Positions 28,310 through 36,771 of a stretch of DNA of 64,000 nucleotides are shown here, piece after piece (position 1 is the stretch's first letter; each line of letters begins with the position of its first letter). A model generated the notes under the pieces. That model did not search any database. It saw only the letters and a program-made list of their open reading frames with translations, and was not told where the DNA came from. The translations under genes were made by a program, and so were the position numbers. The DNA is from Rhizobium lentis (GTDB lineage Bacteria; Pseudomonadota; Alphaproteobacteria; Rhizobiales; Rhizobiaceae), in contig NZ_JACHBD010000002.1 in assembly GCF_014200175.1 (NCBI RefSeq), forward strand, positions 372,001 through 436,000, read 5' to 3'.

Positions 28310-28687
28310 ATGCCTACCATCGTGTACGTCGACGACAGCAGGGATGATCTCTTCTATCTCGACTATATCCGCAAGAAGCAGCAGATAGACGTCGATCTGT
28401 TCTGTTTTTCGACCGCCGAGACGGCGCTCGAGGCGCTGAAGCAGCGCGTGGCCGAAGGCTGGGCTCCGCCGGAGCTGTTGATCGCCGATCTCTACATGCC
28501 GCTCGACGGCGGCATCGGTCTGGTGAGCAGGCTGCGCGGCGACGATCGGTTCAGCACGATGCGTCTTGCGATCTGCAGCGGATCGGATGCCGATGAGGAT
28601 CGCGCCCGCGCGCTTGAAGCCGGTGCCGATTTTTACCTCGAGAAGCCGCTTGACCTCGCCGCGATCGTTCTCAATCTTGAAGTGTAG
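28310..28687 (+). CDS. Stand-alone response-regulator receiver
   Basis: 125 residues, receiver only. Acidic pair (VDDSRDD), phospho-Asp60 (LLIADLYMP), Ser/Thr (AICSGSD) and Lys (YLEKPLD) all present. Divergent from the membrane kinase gene (194-base gap). The start has only a weak ribosome site. A hairpin with 8-base arms (AGGAAACG 28686-28693, CGTTTCCT 28711-28718) follows at once but has no T-run. Partner kinase probably one of its neighbours. Confidence 0.8.
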   Translation: MPTIVYVDDSRDDLFYLDYIRKKQQIDVDLFCFSTAETALEALKQRVAEGWAPPELLIADLYMPLDGGIGLVSRLRGDDRFSTMRLAICSGSDADEDRARALEAGADFYLEKPLDLAAIVLNLEV

Positions 28688-29155
28688 GAAACGACAAAAA
28701 CCGGATGGTGCGTTTCCTCGCGTTCGTCCGGGCGATATGACAAACCGCAATTGACAAGGCCGAGTGTGCATCCCAAGATGCAACCGAAACGAAGCGGACG
28801 GAATTAAAAATAGGCGCTGAGAGAACCGAATGGACCCGCGTTCGCCGCCACGAACTTCAGCCAACCCCTTAGCTGAATGGGCTTATCGGCTCTCTCGCGC
28901 TTACGTCTGGCACTGCCTTCTCGCATTCATGGATGTTGGACGCGTGAAGATTTACGATACCCAGGTAAGAAGTACTGCCCCTCAGTATAACCTGCCCGCG
29001 CATCACCTGTAGTTGAGATAACTGATGATTTCTGCTTTGCGTACCGAAAGTCCCCGTTTCGATATCTCTCATCAACCGTCTCGCAATTTTTGTAGCTCTT
29101 CGCGTTTAGGACGTATATCCCAAGATTTGGGGATCGGGGGAGAGGAAGATTGGGA
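28688..29155. other. Intergenic region upstream of the LuxR-type gene
   Basis: 468 bases, lower GC than the flanks. It contains the hairpin just after the receiver gene and, before 29156, the purine-rich ribosome site of the LuxR-type gene. Short frames exist but none has a convincing start or product. It should hold the promoter for the LuxR-receiver pair. Confidence 0.5.
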
Positions 29156-29860
29156 ATGAGCAATGCCGCGGCAACTCCCTTTCATGCCGGGCCGGAGCTG
29201 AGCCGGGCGATCAACCGCACCGATTTTTTCCGTCTGCTGAAAGCGGCGGCACGGCATTATCACTTCGACAATTTCGCGCTTGCCCGCATTTCCGAAGCTT
29301 CGGCTCCTTTCGGTGAACGCGATGTCGTCATCACCAATGTCCACGAGCGCCGCGTCGGCCTGTTCATCGCCACATTAAAAGAGGCGCTCGGGACGGTCCG
29401 GGCAAAGAGCGCCCAGTTTCTGGCAACGCCGGTCCATGGCAGAAGTGCCGAGCCGGATACCTATCCCTCCGATCGCCTGTTCAACGCGTTCCGCAGCGGC
29501 GTCTTCCTTTTCATTCCGCTGTTCACGCCGGAAGGGCGGCGATATTGCCTGGTGCTGAGCGGCGAGCGTGAAGAGCCGGATCAGGGCGAGATCGCCGACC
29601 TGCTTCTCGACGCCATGCGGATTTTCGATAAGCTCTACGAGGAAATCCTGACGCATGAAATGTCCGGGCGGCTGACCCAGCGCGAATCGGAAATTGTCAA
29701 ATGGACGAGCGAGGGCAAGACCTCGGCGGAGATCGCGATCATACTTGGTCTTTCCGAGCACACGGTCAATTCGCATATCACCGCGGCCGCGCGCAAACTT
29801 GACGCGGTGAATCGCGTCCACATGGTGGCGATCGCCCTGAGAAACGGTTTGGTGTCGTGA
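29156..29860 (+). CDS. LuxR family transcriptional regulator
   Basis: 234 residues. N-terminal part (about 15-155) has the shape of an autoinducer-binding-like or GAF-like sensor (INRTDFFRLLKAAARHYHFDNFALARI, FRSGVFLFIPLFTPEG), without clear acyl-homoserine-lactone residues. The C-terminal LuxR helix-turn-helix is canonical (LTQRESEIVKWTSEGKTSAEIAIILGLSEHTVNSHI). It resembles VisN/VisR of the same window in domain plan. The start at 29156 follows GAGAGGAAG. The following receiver gene begins 29 bases downstream, so the two are likely one operon. No LuxI-type synthase nearby. Confidence 0.85.
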   Translation: MSNAAATPFHAGPELSRAINRTDFFRLLKAAARHYHFDNFALARISEASAPFGERDVVITNVHERRVGLFIATLKEALGTVRAKSAQFLATPVHGRSAEPDTYPSDRLFNAFRSGVFLFIPLFTPEGRRYCLVLSGEREEPDQGEIADLLLDAMRIFDKLYEEILTHEMSGRLTQRESEIVKWTSEGKTSAEIAIILGLSEHTVNSHITAAARKLDAVNRVHMVAIALRNGLVS

Positions 29861-29889
29861 CAATGGACTTCGGGACTGGGGAAAATGAG

Positions 29890-30327
29890 ATGACCAGCGA
29901 AACGGTCCGAAAGAATGCGGTAAAGGTTCTCTTTGTCGACGACGAGTTCATTGAATTCCGCGCGCTCAAGAAGAAGATCGCCGATCTCTCCGAACCGCTG
30001 GTCGAAGTCGAATATTCGCCGTCGATCGGCGACGCGCTGGAAAAGATCCGCGCGGCGCGCTTCGATCTCGTCCTGCTCGACAACCGCCTTCTGCCCAATG
30101 CGGATTTCCGCGAAACCGTGCCCGAGCTGCGCGGCATCGGCTATACCGGCCCGATCGGCGTTGTCTCGACCGATATATCGGGCGGCTATTTCCAGGAGTT
30201 TCCCGATTACGGCGTCGACTTCCGCATCGGCAAGGATGAAATCGACGCCCAGACGCTGCAGCACATCATCCGCGAATATGTGACCTATGACGTCCCGGAT
30301 TTCTGGAAGGACGATTACAGTATCTAA
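29890..30327 (+). CDS. Stand-alone receiver-like protein, divergent
   Basis: 145 residues. Receiver fold with acidic pair (LFVDDEF), acceptor Asp64 (LVLLDNRLLP), Ser/Thr (VVSTDIS) and a lysine (RIGKDEI), but the usual MPG after the aspartate is replaced by NRLLPNAD. The ATG at 29890 has GGGGA at 7 bases; a GTG overlapping the LuxR stop (29857) is less likely. Operon partner of the LuxR-type gene. May be a receiver acting on that regulator or on the kinase at 30396-31106. Confidence 0.75.
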   Translation: MTSETVRKNAVKVLFVDDEFIEFRALKKKIADLSEPLVEVEYSPSIGDALEKIRAARFDLVLLDNRLLPNADFRETVPELRGIGYTGPIGVVSTDISGGYFQEFPDYGVDFRIGKDEIDAQTLQHIIREYVTYDVPDFWKDDYSI

Positions 30328-30385
30328 TGTATCTCGCCCGGACGTGTGTAGCGGTTCCGGGACAACGACATGCATAAAAACAAAG
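30325..30385. repeat. Dispersed mosaic repeat, copy A
   Basis: The core ACGACATGCAT (30365-30375) plus AACAAAG (30379-30385), preceded by GCGGTTCCGGG, matches copies B (52631-52727) and C (57351-57435). The left end, TAATG...TCGCCC at 30325-30339, includes the receiver gene stop codon and matches the left end of copy C. It lies in the 68-base gap between convergent genes. Confidence 0.7.
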
Positions 30386-30395
30386 GGCTTTAGCC

Positions 30396-31106
30396 TCAGG
30401 CAATCGGGAGGCGGATGGTGAAGCGGCTGCCGCTTTCGTCCGATTGTTCGAGGCCGATATCCCCGCCAAGCGCCTTAAGAAGCTCCTGCGCCGTCGTCAG
30501 GCCCAGGCCGGCGCCGGGGGCTGTACCCGCCTTCGGCAATTTCCAGAACGGCTCGAAGATTCGCTCCCGATAAGCGGGATCGATGCCCGTTCCGTTGTCG
30601 GAAATCCGGATCAACAAGTTCTCCCCCTCCTGCTCCGCCGTGATCGCCACACGCGGCGGCGATGAACTGCGATAGGTGAGGGCGTTGGAAATGAGCTGCC
30701 GCAGCACCAGGCTGAACAGGGCAGGGTCGGTGCGGATGGAGGGCAGGCCCCGGCAGGCAAGCGTCGCGTCGCGCGCCCCAGTTTCATCGACCAGCTCGGG
30801 CCAGATGTGTTCGGCCAGCGCCTGTAGGTTGACCTCTTCGGGCGTGACCTGCGGCGCCCCGGCGGCAAGGCTCATCAATGCCTTGGTGAGCCGCTGCGCG
30901 GCCTGCGCCTTTTCCACGATCGTCCTGAGGCTCTGAAGCTGTTGGCCGTCAAGCGTCTCCTCGAGATCGTCCAGCAGCAGTTCGGCATACATGGCGATAT
31001 GGCGAAGCGGCGATTGCAGATCGTGCGAGGCGGTTGCGAGAAAACGCTTGATGCGCTCTTCGTTTTCGCCGGTGGTCTCAAGCGGTCTCGTCGGGTTGGG
31101 TGACAT
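30396..31106 (-). CDS. Small soluble histidine kinase
   Basis: 236 residues. Only HisKA (phospho-His28 in TASHDLQSPLRH) and HATPase (LRQLISNALTY, DNGTGIDP, GAGLGLTTA) are present; there is no sensor domain or membrane helix, so it must be controlled by a partner or through the receiver proteins encoded nearby. The ATG at 31106 has GGGGA at 9 bases. Convergent with the LuxR-receiver pair. Kinase type is the same phytochrome-related HisKA as the two larger kinases of the cluster. Confidence 0.85.
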   Translation of the reverse strand: MSPNPTRPLETTGENEERIKRFLATASHDLQSPLRHIAMYAELLLDDLEETLDGQQLQSLRTIVEKAQAAQRLTKALMSLAAGAPQVTPEEVNLQALAEHIWPELVDETGARDATLACRGLPSIRTDPALFSLVLRQLISNALTYRSSSPPRVAITAEQEGENLLIRISDNGTGIDPAYRERIFEPFWKLPKAGTAPGAGLGLTTAQELLKALGGDIGLEQSDESGSRFTIRLPIA

Positions 31107-31214
31107 CTGGCGGTTTCCCCGATCTCTGCTGCGTCCGTCGCGAGCCTTTCTCAGACGCGCGACGAATGCTGTAATATCTTGAATTGTTGCATAATTTTAT
31201 CCTGGCAATAGGCA

Positions 31215-31256
31215 ACAATAAAAACAGGGCGCCGGCTCTGCAACCGGCGCCCTGTT
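31215..31256 (-). terminator. Rho-independent terminator of secDF
   Basis: A perfect 12-base stem: ACAGGGCGCCGG (31225-31236) with CCGGCGCCCTGT (31245-31256), 8-base loop. On the minus strand it is followed by TTTTTATTGTTG. It begins 24 bases after the secDF stop codon. Confidence 0.9.
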
Positions 31257-31279
31257 CAAGGATGCGTTAACGACCCGTT

Positions 31280-33826
31280 TCAGCTCGCCGACTTGCGCGA
31301 GCGGCCCTCTTCCGGCGGGATGATATCGACGCCAGCGTCAGTTGCCGGCGCCTTGGCATGGCGGCGGCGCCAGTCGCCGAGGAAGAGCAGGATGGGGGCG
31401 GCAATGAAGATCGACGAGGCGCCGGCCACCAGAATGCCGAACACCATCGGGATCGCGAAGCTCGAGACGGCGCTGCCGCCCCAGATCGCCATCGGCACCA
31501 GTGCGAGGAAGGCTGTCGCGTTGGTGTAAAGGCTTCGCGCCAGGGTCTCGTTGATCGACTTGTCGATGATCTCGCGCAGCGGCATCGACTTGTAGAGCCG
31601 CATATTTTCGCGCATGCGGTCATAGACGACGACCTTGTCGTTCACCGAATAGCCGACCAGCGTCAGGATGGCGGCGATGGCCGTCAGATTGAAGTCGAGG
31701 CCGGTGATCGCGAAGAAGCCGATCGCCTTGGTGACGTCGAGCACCAGCGTAACGATGGCGCCGACGGCGAACGGCCATTCGAACCGCACCCAGATATAGA
31801 TCAGCATCGCCAAGCTTGCGATCACCACCGACAAAATGCCGGCCGAGGCAAGCTCGCCGCTGACCTTCGGACCGATGACGTCGGTGCCTTCGACAGTGGC
31901 GGTCGGATCGATCTTGGCGACTTCGGCCTTCAGCTTGGTGACCGCAGCGGTCTGCGCCTCTTCGCCGCCCTCCTGGCGCTGCGCACGAACGAGAATGCTG
32001 TTATTGCCGCCGAAGGACTGCAGCGTGATTTCGCCGAGGCCGAGACTGTCCAGGCCTTCTCGAAACTTCGCCAGATCGGCCGTCCCTTGGGTCTTGACGG
32101 ACATCTGGATGCCGCCGCGGAAGTCGACGCCATAGTTGAGGCCGGGATGAATGAACAGCACGACGGAGGCGATAGAAAGCAGCGCCGAAACGGTAACGCC
32201 GAAGAAGCGCGCCTTCATGAACTGGATATGCTTGTCGTAAGGGCTGAACGGGATCAGCGGCCGGATGTTCAGCACCTTCATCTTGCTGCGGCGGGTGATC
32301 TCGATCATCGCGACGCGCACGAAGGCGACCGAGGTGAACATCGAGATGATCAGGCCGAGCGCCATGGTCACGGCAAAGCCGCGCACCGGTCCCGAGCCGA
32401 ACCAGAACAGGATGGCGGCCGCGATCAGGGCCGTCATGTTGCCGTCGATGATGGTCGAATAGGCGCGGCGGAAGCCGGTGTCGATGGCGGCGAAGGCGCT
32501 CCGGCCCTTGCGCGTTTCTTCGCGGATGCGCTCGTTGATCAGAACGTTGGCGTCGACCGCCAGACCGATGCCGAGAACGACGCCGGCGATGCCCGGCAGC
32601 GTCAGCGTTGCGCCGACCAGCGTCAGCGCCGAGAAGGTCAGGATCGTGTGGATCAGCAGCGCCACGTTCGCCAGGATTCCCCAGGTGCCGTAGAGCACAA
32701 AGATGAAGGCTGCGACGAGGACAAAGCCGACGATGCCGGAATAGATGCCCATCCTGATGGCGTCGGCGCCGAGGTCGGCGCCGACGGTACGCTCTTCGAT
32801 GACCGTCAGCTTGGCGGGCAGGGCGCCGGCTCGCAGCATGGCGGCAAGCGTCGTGGCGCTGTCGGCCGAGAAGTTGCCGGAGATCTGGCCGGAGCCGCCG
32901 GTGATCGGTTCGCGGATGACGGGTGCGCTCAGCACCTTGTCGTCGAGCACAATGGCGAAAGGATTGCCGACATTCTGCCGGGTGATTTCGGCAAAGCGGG
33001 TGGCGCCGGCGCTGTCGAAGCGGAAGCTGACGATCGGCTCATGCGTGTTCGGATCGAAGCTGACGCGGGCATCCGAAAGACGGTCGCCGGATATTTCGAC
33101 ACGGTCGAGCACCGGATAGGACCGGCCTTCGTCGTCCTGCATCATCGTCACGCCGGGGCCGGGCTGGTTGTTCGGCGACAGCATGTGGAACGACATCTTG
33201 GCCGTGGAGCCGAGAAGTTGGCGCAACCGCGTCGGATCTTGCGCGCCGGGCAGCTGCACGAGCACGCGATTGGCGCCGATACGCTGGATGGTCGGCTCGG
33301 AGACGCCGACCTGGTCGACGCGCTGGCGGATGACTTCCAGGCTCTGCTGGACGGCATTATCGACATTGGCGGAGATGCCGGCCGGCGAGAAGCCGACGGT
33401 GATGGTGGCGCCGTTGGCGGTGACGGCGAGATCCGCCTGGCCGGCGCTGAGGCCGGTGCTGATCGGATTGGCGAGCGTCTTGAGTTCGGTGACGGCCGCA
33501 TCGCTCTGCGCGGCATCGGCAAGCGTCACGACGATCTGGTTCTGGCTGCGCAGGACGGCCTTCGGCTGGATGCCCTTTTCGCGCAGCACGCGGCGCGCGT
33601 CCTGAAGCAGCGATTGCAGCCGCTCCTTGGTCAGATCGGCTTCGTCAACTTCCAGGACGAGGTGGGAACCGCCGCGAAGGTCGAGGCCGAGCGACACCTG
33701 CTCATGCGGAAGCCAAGCCGGGAGGCGTTGGAGGGTGGATTGCGGCAGGATGTTCGGCAGAGCGATCAATAGGCCGATCACGATGATCACCGAATAGGTG
33801 AACACCAGCCAGGGTGAATTGCGCAT
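31280..33826 (-). CDS. secDF: Fused protein-export membrane protein SecD-SecF
   Basis: 848 residues. SecD half: first helix (WLVFTYSVIIVIGLLIAL), periplasmic P1 region with SLGLDLRGGSHLVLEVD, then five helices (GIAGVVLGIGLAVDANVLINERIREE). SecF half: a new first helix near residue 555, GVDFRGGIQM, then helices with YSVNDKVVVYDRMREN. SecDF uses the proton gradient to pull proteins through SecYEG. The fusion occurs in many alphaproteobacteria. The ATG at 33826 has AAGGA at 7 bases; an open extension to 33883 is unsupported. Ends at a strong terminator. Confidence 0.93.
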   Translation of the reverse strand: MRNSPWLVFTYSVIIVIGLLIALPNILPQSTLQRLPAWLPHEQVSLGLDLRGGSHLVLEVDEADLTKERLQSLLQDARRVLREKGIQPKAVLRSQNQIVVTLADAAQSDAAVTELKTLANPISTGLSAGQADLAVTANGATITVGFSPAGISANVDNAVQQSLEVIRQRVDQVGVSEPTIQRIGANRVLVQLPGAQDPTRLRQLLGSTAKMSFHMLSPNNQPGPGVTMMQDDEGRSYPVLDRVEISGDRLSDARVSFDPNTHEPIVSFRFDSAGATRFAEITRQNVGNPFAIVLDDKVLSAPVIREPITGGSGQISGNFSADSATTLAAMLRAGALPAKLTVIEERTVGADLGADAIRMGIYSGIVGFVLVAAFIFVLYGTWGILANVALLIHTILTFSALTLVGATLTLPGIAGVVLGIGLAVDANVLINERIREETRKGRSAFAAIDTGFRRAYSTIIDGNMTALIAAAILFWFGSGPVRGFAVTMALGLIISMFTSVAFVRVAMIEITRRSKMKVLNIRPLIPFSPYDKHIQFMKARFFGVTVSALLSIASVVLFIHPGLNYGVDFRGGIQMSVKTQGTADLAKFREGLDSLGLGEITLQSFGGNNSILVRAQRQEGGEEAQTAAVTKLKAEVAKIDPTATVEGTDVIGPKVSGELASAGILSVVIASLAMLIYIWVRFEWPFAVGAIVTLVLDVTKAIGFFAITGLDFNLTAIAAILTLVGYSVNDKVVVYDRMRENMRLYKSMPLREIIDKSINETLARSLYTNATAFLALVPMAIWGGSAVSSFAIPMVFGILVAGASSIFIAAPILLFLGDWRRRHAKAPATDAGVDIIPPEEGRSRKSAS

Positions 33827-33910
33827 GTTGTATTCCTTAGATAATCGAGGGCCGGCGCTCGGGCGCTGGCGGCATGTCGTCAATGCTCGGAAGCGCCGCT
33901 CGGCGCAATG

Positions 33911-34291
33911 TCAGGCGGCGGCCGGCGGTGCGCGCGGCTGATGGGCCCTGAAAACTGAAGCATGAAGCGGAGCTTCGAATGCCGGGAGAGGAGAGGCCCT
34001 GTCCCAGCCGGCGAAATCGAGGGCCGGGCCAGCGGCAAGGGCAGGCGACCCTGCGTCGAAGGCGGCCTGTTTCGGCGCAAGCTTGCGCTCGGCGGCAAGC
34101 ACCCCGCGCACGGCATCGCGCGCGCTCAGCTGCGGCGGCTGCGGATCGCGGCCGGACGAGGAAAGCGTGTTGACGGCGGTCGCCGGCGCGATGACGAGAT
34201 TGCCACCGAAAAGCAGCCCGATATAGGCAAGGACTGCGAAGAGCAGGGAAGCAGCGATACGGTTCGTCAGACGGCGCTGGTCCAGCTCCAT
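33911..34291 (-). CDS. Small membrane-anchored protein, unknown
   Basis: 126 residues from an ATG at 34291; a TTG at 34330 overlapping the antiporter stop is the alternative. One membrane helix near the N-terminus (IAASLLFAVLAYIGLLFGGNLVI), then a proline/alanine-rich periplasmic tail. Sits between the antiporter and secDF genes on the same strand, within a likely operon. No family recognised. The GGAGGAG directly before the ATG is closer than usual. Confidence 0.5.
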   Translation of the reverse strand: MELDQRRLTNRIAASLLFAVLAYIGLLFGGNLVIAPATAVNTLSSSGRDPQPPQLSARDAVRGVLAAERKLAPKQAAFDAGSPALAAGPALDFAGWDRASPLPAFEAPLHASVFRAHQPRAPPAAA

Positions 34292-34326
34292 CTCCTCCGT
34301 CCCGGCGATGTCACTTCCGTATCGGC

Positions 34327-36153
34327 TCAAAAGCGCGCCAATCTTTCATTTCTTTCCGGCGGAGGGTCATCCGTCGGGGCAATTGTATCAGGCCCATGAT
34401 CGTCTTCATAGGCCACACTCTCATGATGCACTTGGGCGAGCCGGTCAACCATGCCCAGTGCGATTTCGCGTTCGCCCATGATAACGGTGTCGGCGCCATA
34501 TTGCTTCAGCGCATCGACTTCGGCGTCGGAATGGGCGCGGGCGACGATGAGAATGGATGGATTGGCGCTGCGCGCCTGCTCGGCGATGCGGCAGGCTTCG
34601 AAGGCGTTCGGAATGGCGATGGCAATGCTGCGCGCCGCCGGCAGATTGGCGAGATCGAGCGTCTCCGTGGCCGCTGCATTGCCCAGGAAAGCTTCGATAC
34701 CCTGGGCTTTAAGCTCGCCGATACGCTTGTCGGAATCCTCGATGACGAGGAAGGGCGTGCCCGCCGATTTCAGGTTCTGCCCGACGATTCTGCCGACCCG
34801 CCCGTAACCGACGACAATGGCATGGCCGTGGAGGCCGCTCGGATGCACCTCGTCGTCTTCAGTCGGCACCGCTTCTTCAGCGGGTACCACAGCGGGCTCG
34901 GCTGCGCTCTCCTGACGTTTTGCCCCTTCGAGCCACGGGCGCATGCGGTCGCAGAGGAAGAACAGCAGCGGATTGAGGATGATCGAGATGATGGCGCCGG
35001 CCAGAATCAGGTCGCGGCCTTCCTCCGGCAACAGTCCGAGGTCGACGCCGAGGGCGGCGAGGATGAAGGAGAATTCGCCGATCTGGCCGAGGCTCGCCGA
35101 AATGGTCAGCGCCGTGGCGAGCGGCCTCTTGAAGACGAGCACGATCAGCAGGGCGGCGACTGATTTGCCGATGACGATGATGAAAATGGTGGCGAGGATC
35201 GGCAGCGGACTGTCGATCAGGATATTCGGATCGAACAGCATGCCGACCGAGACGAAGAAGAGCACGGCGAAGGCATCGCGCAGCGGCAGGCTTTCCTGGG
35301 CGGCGCGATGGCTGAGCTCGCTTTCGGCCAGCACCATGCCGGCGAAGAAGGCGCCGAGCGCCAGCGACACGCCGAAGAGCTTGGCCGCGCCGAAGGCGAC
35401 GCCGAGCGCAATCGCCAGCACGCCGAGCCGGAAGAGCTCGCGCGAGCCGGTATGGGCAATGCGATGCATCATCCAGGGAATGAGCTTGCGGCCGAAGACC
35501 AGCATCAGCGCCACGAACAGCGCCACCTTCACCAACGTCATGGCGATCATGCCGCCGATGCCGAGATCGAGGCCGAACAGGCGGTTCAGCCCCGCCGAAA
35601 GCGGCTCGGCGGGAGCATGACCTTCGTCGCCGATGCCGGCTGCCGCCGGGATCAGCACCAGCGCCAGCACCATGGCGAGGTCCTCGACGATCAGCCAGCC
35701 GACGGCGATCCGGCCGCGCTCCGTCTCCACCAGCCGCCGCTCCTGCAGCGCCTTCAACAGCACAACGGTGGAGGCAACCGAAAGCGCCAGGCCGAACACC
35801 AGGCTGCCGCCGGTCGGCCACCCCATGAGGGCGCCGAGCCCCCAGCCGAGCAATGTCGCAAAGCCGATCTGTGCGATCGCGCCGGGCAGCGCGATGCCGC
35901 GCACCGATATCAGGTCTTTCAGCGAGAAATGCAGTCCGACGCCGAACATCAGCAGGATAACGCCGATTTCGGCAAGCTCCGGCGCAAGGTTCTGGTCGGC
36001 CACGTAACCCGGCGTATGCGGTCCGACCAGCACGCCGGCGACCAGATAACCGACGAGCGGCGGCATGCGCAGCCGATGGGCAAGTGCGCCGAAGATGAAA
36101 GCCAGCACGAGGCCGCCGACGATTGTCGAGATCAAGGGCGTATCGTGCGGCAT
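34327..36153 (-). CDS. CPA2 cation:proton antiporter, KefB/YbaL-type
   Basis: 608 residues. About 12 membrane helices of the Na+/H+ exchanger fold (LVGYLVAGVLVGPHTPGYV, FGVGLHFSLKDL), then a cytoplasmic TrkA-N/RCK domain at about 450-565 (AIVVGYGRVGRIVGQNL binds a dinucleotide; later VVARAHSDAEVDALKQYGADTVI). Family members move K+ or Na+ against H+ and may be gated by NAD(H) or glutathione adducts. Closest in type to YbaL/RosB. The ATG at 36153 has GGGAG at 6 bases. First gene of the antiporter - small protein - secDF group. Confidence 0.87.
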   Translation of the reverse strand: MPHDTPLISTIVGGLVLAFIFGALAHRLRMPPLVGYLVAGVLVGPHTPGYVADQNLAPELAEIGVILLMFGVGLHFSLKDLISVRGIALPGAIAQIGFATLLGWGLGALMGWPTGGSLVFGLALSVASTVVLLKALQERRLVETERGRIAVGWLIVEDLAMVLALVLIPAAAGIGDEGHAPAEPLSAGLNRLFGLDLGIGGMIAMTLVKVALFVALMLVFGRKLIPWMMHRIAHTGSRELFRLGVLAIALGVAFGAAKLFGVSLALGAFFAGMVLAESELSHRAAQESLPLRDAFAVLFFVSVGMLFDPNILIDSPLPILATIFIIVIGKSVAALLIVLVFKRPLATALTISASLGQIGEFSFILAALGVDLGLLPEEGRDLILAGAIISIILNPLLFFLCDRMRPWLEGAKRQESAAEPAVVPAEEAVPTEDDEVHPSGLHGHAIVVGYGRVGRIVGQNLKSAGTPFLVIEDSDKRIGELKAQGIEAFLGNAAATETLDLANLPAARSIAIAIPNAFEACRIAEQARSANPSILIVARAHSDAEVDALKQYGADTVIMGEREIALGMVDRLAQVHHESVAYEDDHGPDTIAPTDDPPPERNERLARF

Positions 36154-36192
36154 TACCGTCTCCCGCTCTGGAAATCCTGCGCTCAATATGAC

Positions 36193-36212
36193 ATATATGG
36201 TCTATATCGACC
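36193..36212. promoter_or_regulatory. Small inverted repeats in the antiporter/Cro-CI gap
   Basis: The 79-base gap between the divergent genes holds overlapping symmetry: ATATA-TGGTC-TATAT-like at 36193-36207 and GGTC-TATATC-GACC at 36199-36212. This could be an operator for the small Cro/CI protein, but arms are short and the region is AT-rich. Confidence 0.3.
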
Positions 36213-36232
36213 AATATGGGTGAGTTGGAATC

Positions 36233-36493
36233 ATGGGTCAAGGTGCAAGGGCGACAATTCTCACGCCCGCTCTCTGCCGCGCGGCGCGCGGCCTGCTCGA
36301 CTGGACCCAGACGGAGCTGGCCGACAGGGCCGCCGTCTCGCGCAGCACCATCCGCGATTACGAGGGAGGCCACCACGACATTCACCGCGCGACGGAGGCG
36401 CAGCTGCGCCTCGCCTTCGAAGGGGGTGGCGTCAGGTTCGTCGAAATCGAAGGCGCGGGCACCGGCCTCTGCCTCCCCGATCGGCCGGGGTAG
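36233..36493 (+). CDS. Small Cro/CI (XRE) family DNA-binding protein
   Basis: 86 residues, almost only a helix-turn-helix (RAARGLLDWTQTELADRAAVSRSTIRDYEGG, about 17-47), then a short tail that ends RPG. The stop codon TAG at 36491-36493 is supplied by the first bases of the 273-bp inverted-repeat element, so the tail may have been altered by that element. Divergent from the antiporter gene and may regulate it or itself. Confidence 0.75.
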   Translation: MGQGARATILTPALCRAARGLLDWTQTELADRAAVSRSTIRDYEGGHHDIHRATEAQLRLAFEGGGVRFVEIEGAGTGLCLPDRPG

Positions 36494-36763
36494 AGCCTTT
36501 CCTGGTTAGATTGAAGCATTCTGCCGGAGCAGGTTTTCGTCAGGGCAGAGGCGATTGGCGACGGGCATACCCTCAGGTACGTCCGAGCCGATCGCCTCTG
36601 ATCCTGGCGGAAAGGTGCCCGGCCCTTCGGGTTGGCTAAAACGGGCCGGCTGATCGACCGGCCGGCTTCGCCGTAGGACTGGGCTACGACGCGCGCCGGC
36701 CGGTCGACCATCCGACTCCGTTTGAGCCGACAGAATGCTTCAATCTAACCAGGAAAGGCTCTA
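36491..36763. repeat. 273-bp element with perfect 33-bp terminal inverted repeats
   Basis: The ends 36491-36523 and 36731-36763 are exact reverse complements (33 bases, starting TAGAGCCTTTCC). A second nested repeat pairs CAGAGGCGAT (36546-36555) with ATCGCCTCTG (36591-36600). A third GC-rich palindromic cluster (CCGGCC/GGTCGACC type) lies near 36632-36712. No coding capacity. The structure recalls the rhizobial RIME class or a MITE. It occupies the whole gap between the Cro/CI gene and the glycosyltransferase gene. Confidence 0.85.
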
Positions 36764-36771
36764 AACCGGAC

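Noticed and set aside
28686..28718. Hairpin after the receiver gene as a terminator
   Set aside because: Arms are good but the loop is 17 bases and no T-run follows; kept only as a hairpin.
31358..33772. 804-codon open frame antisense to secDF
   Set aside because: Same shadow effect; Asp/His/Gln/Arg-rich nonsense product opposite a full SecDF.
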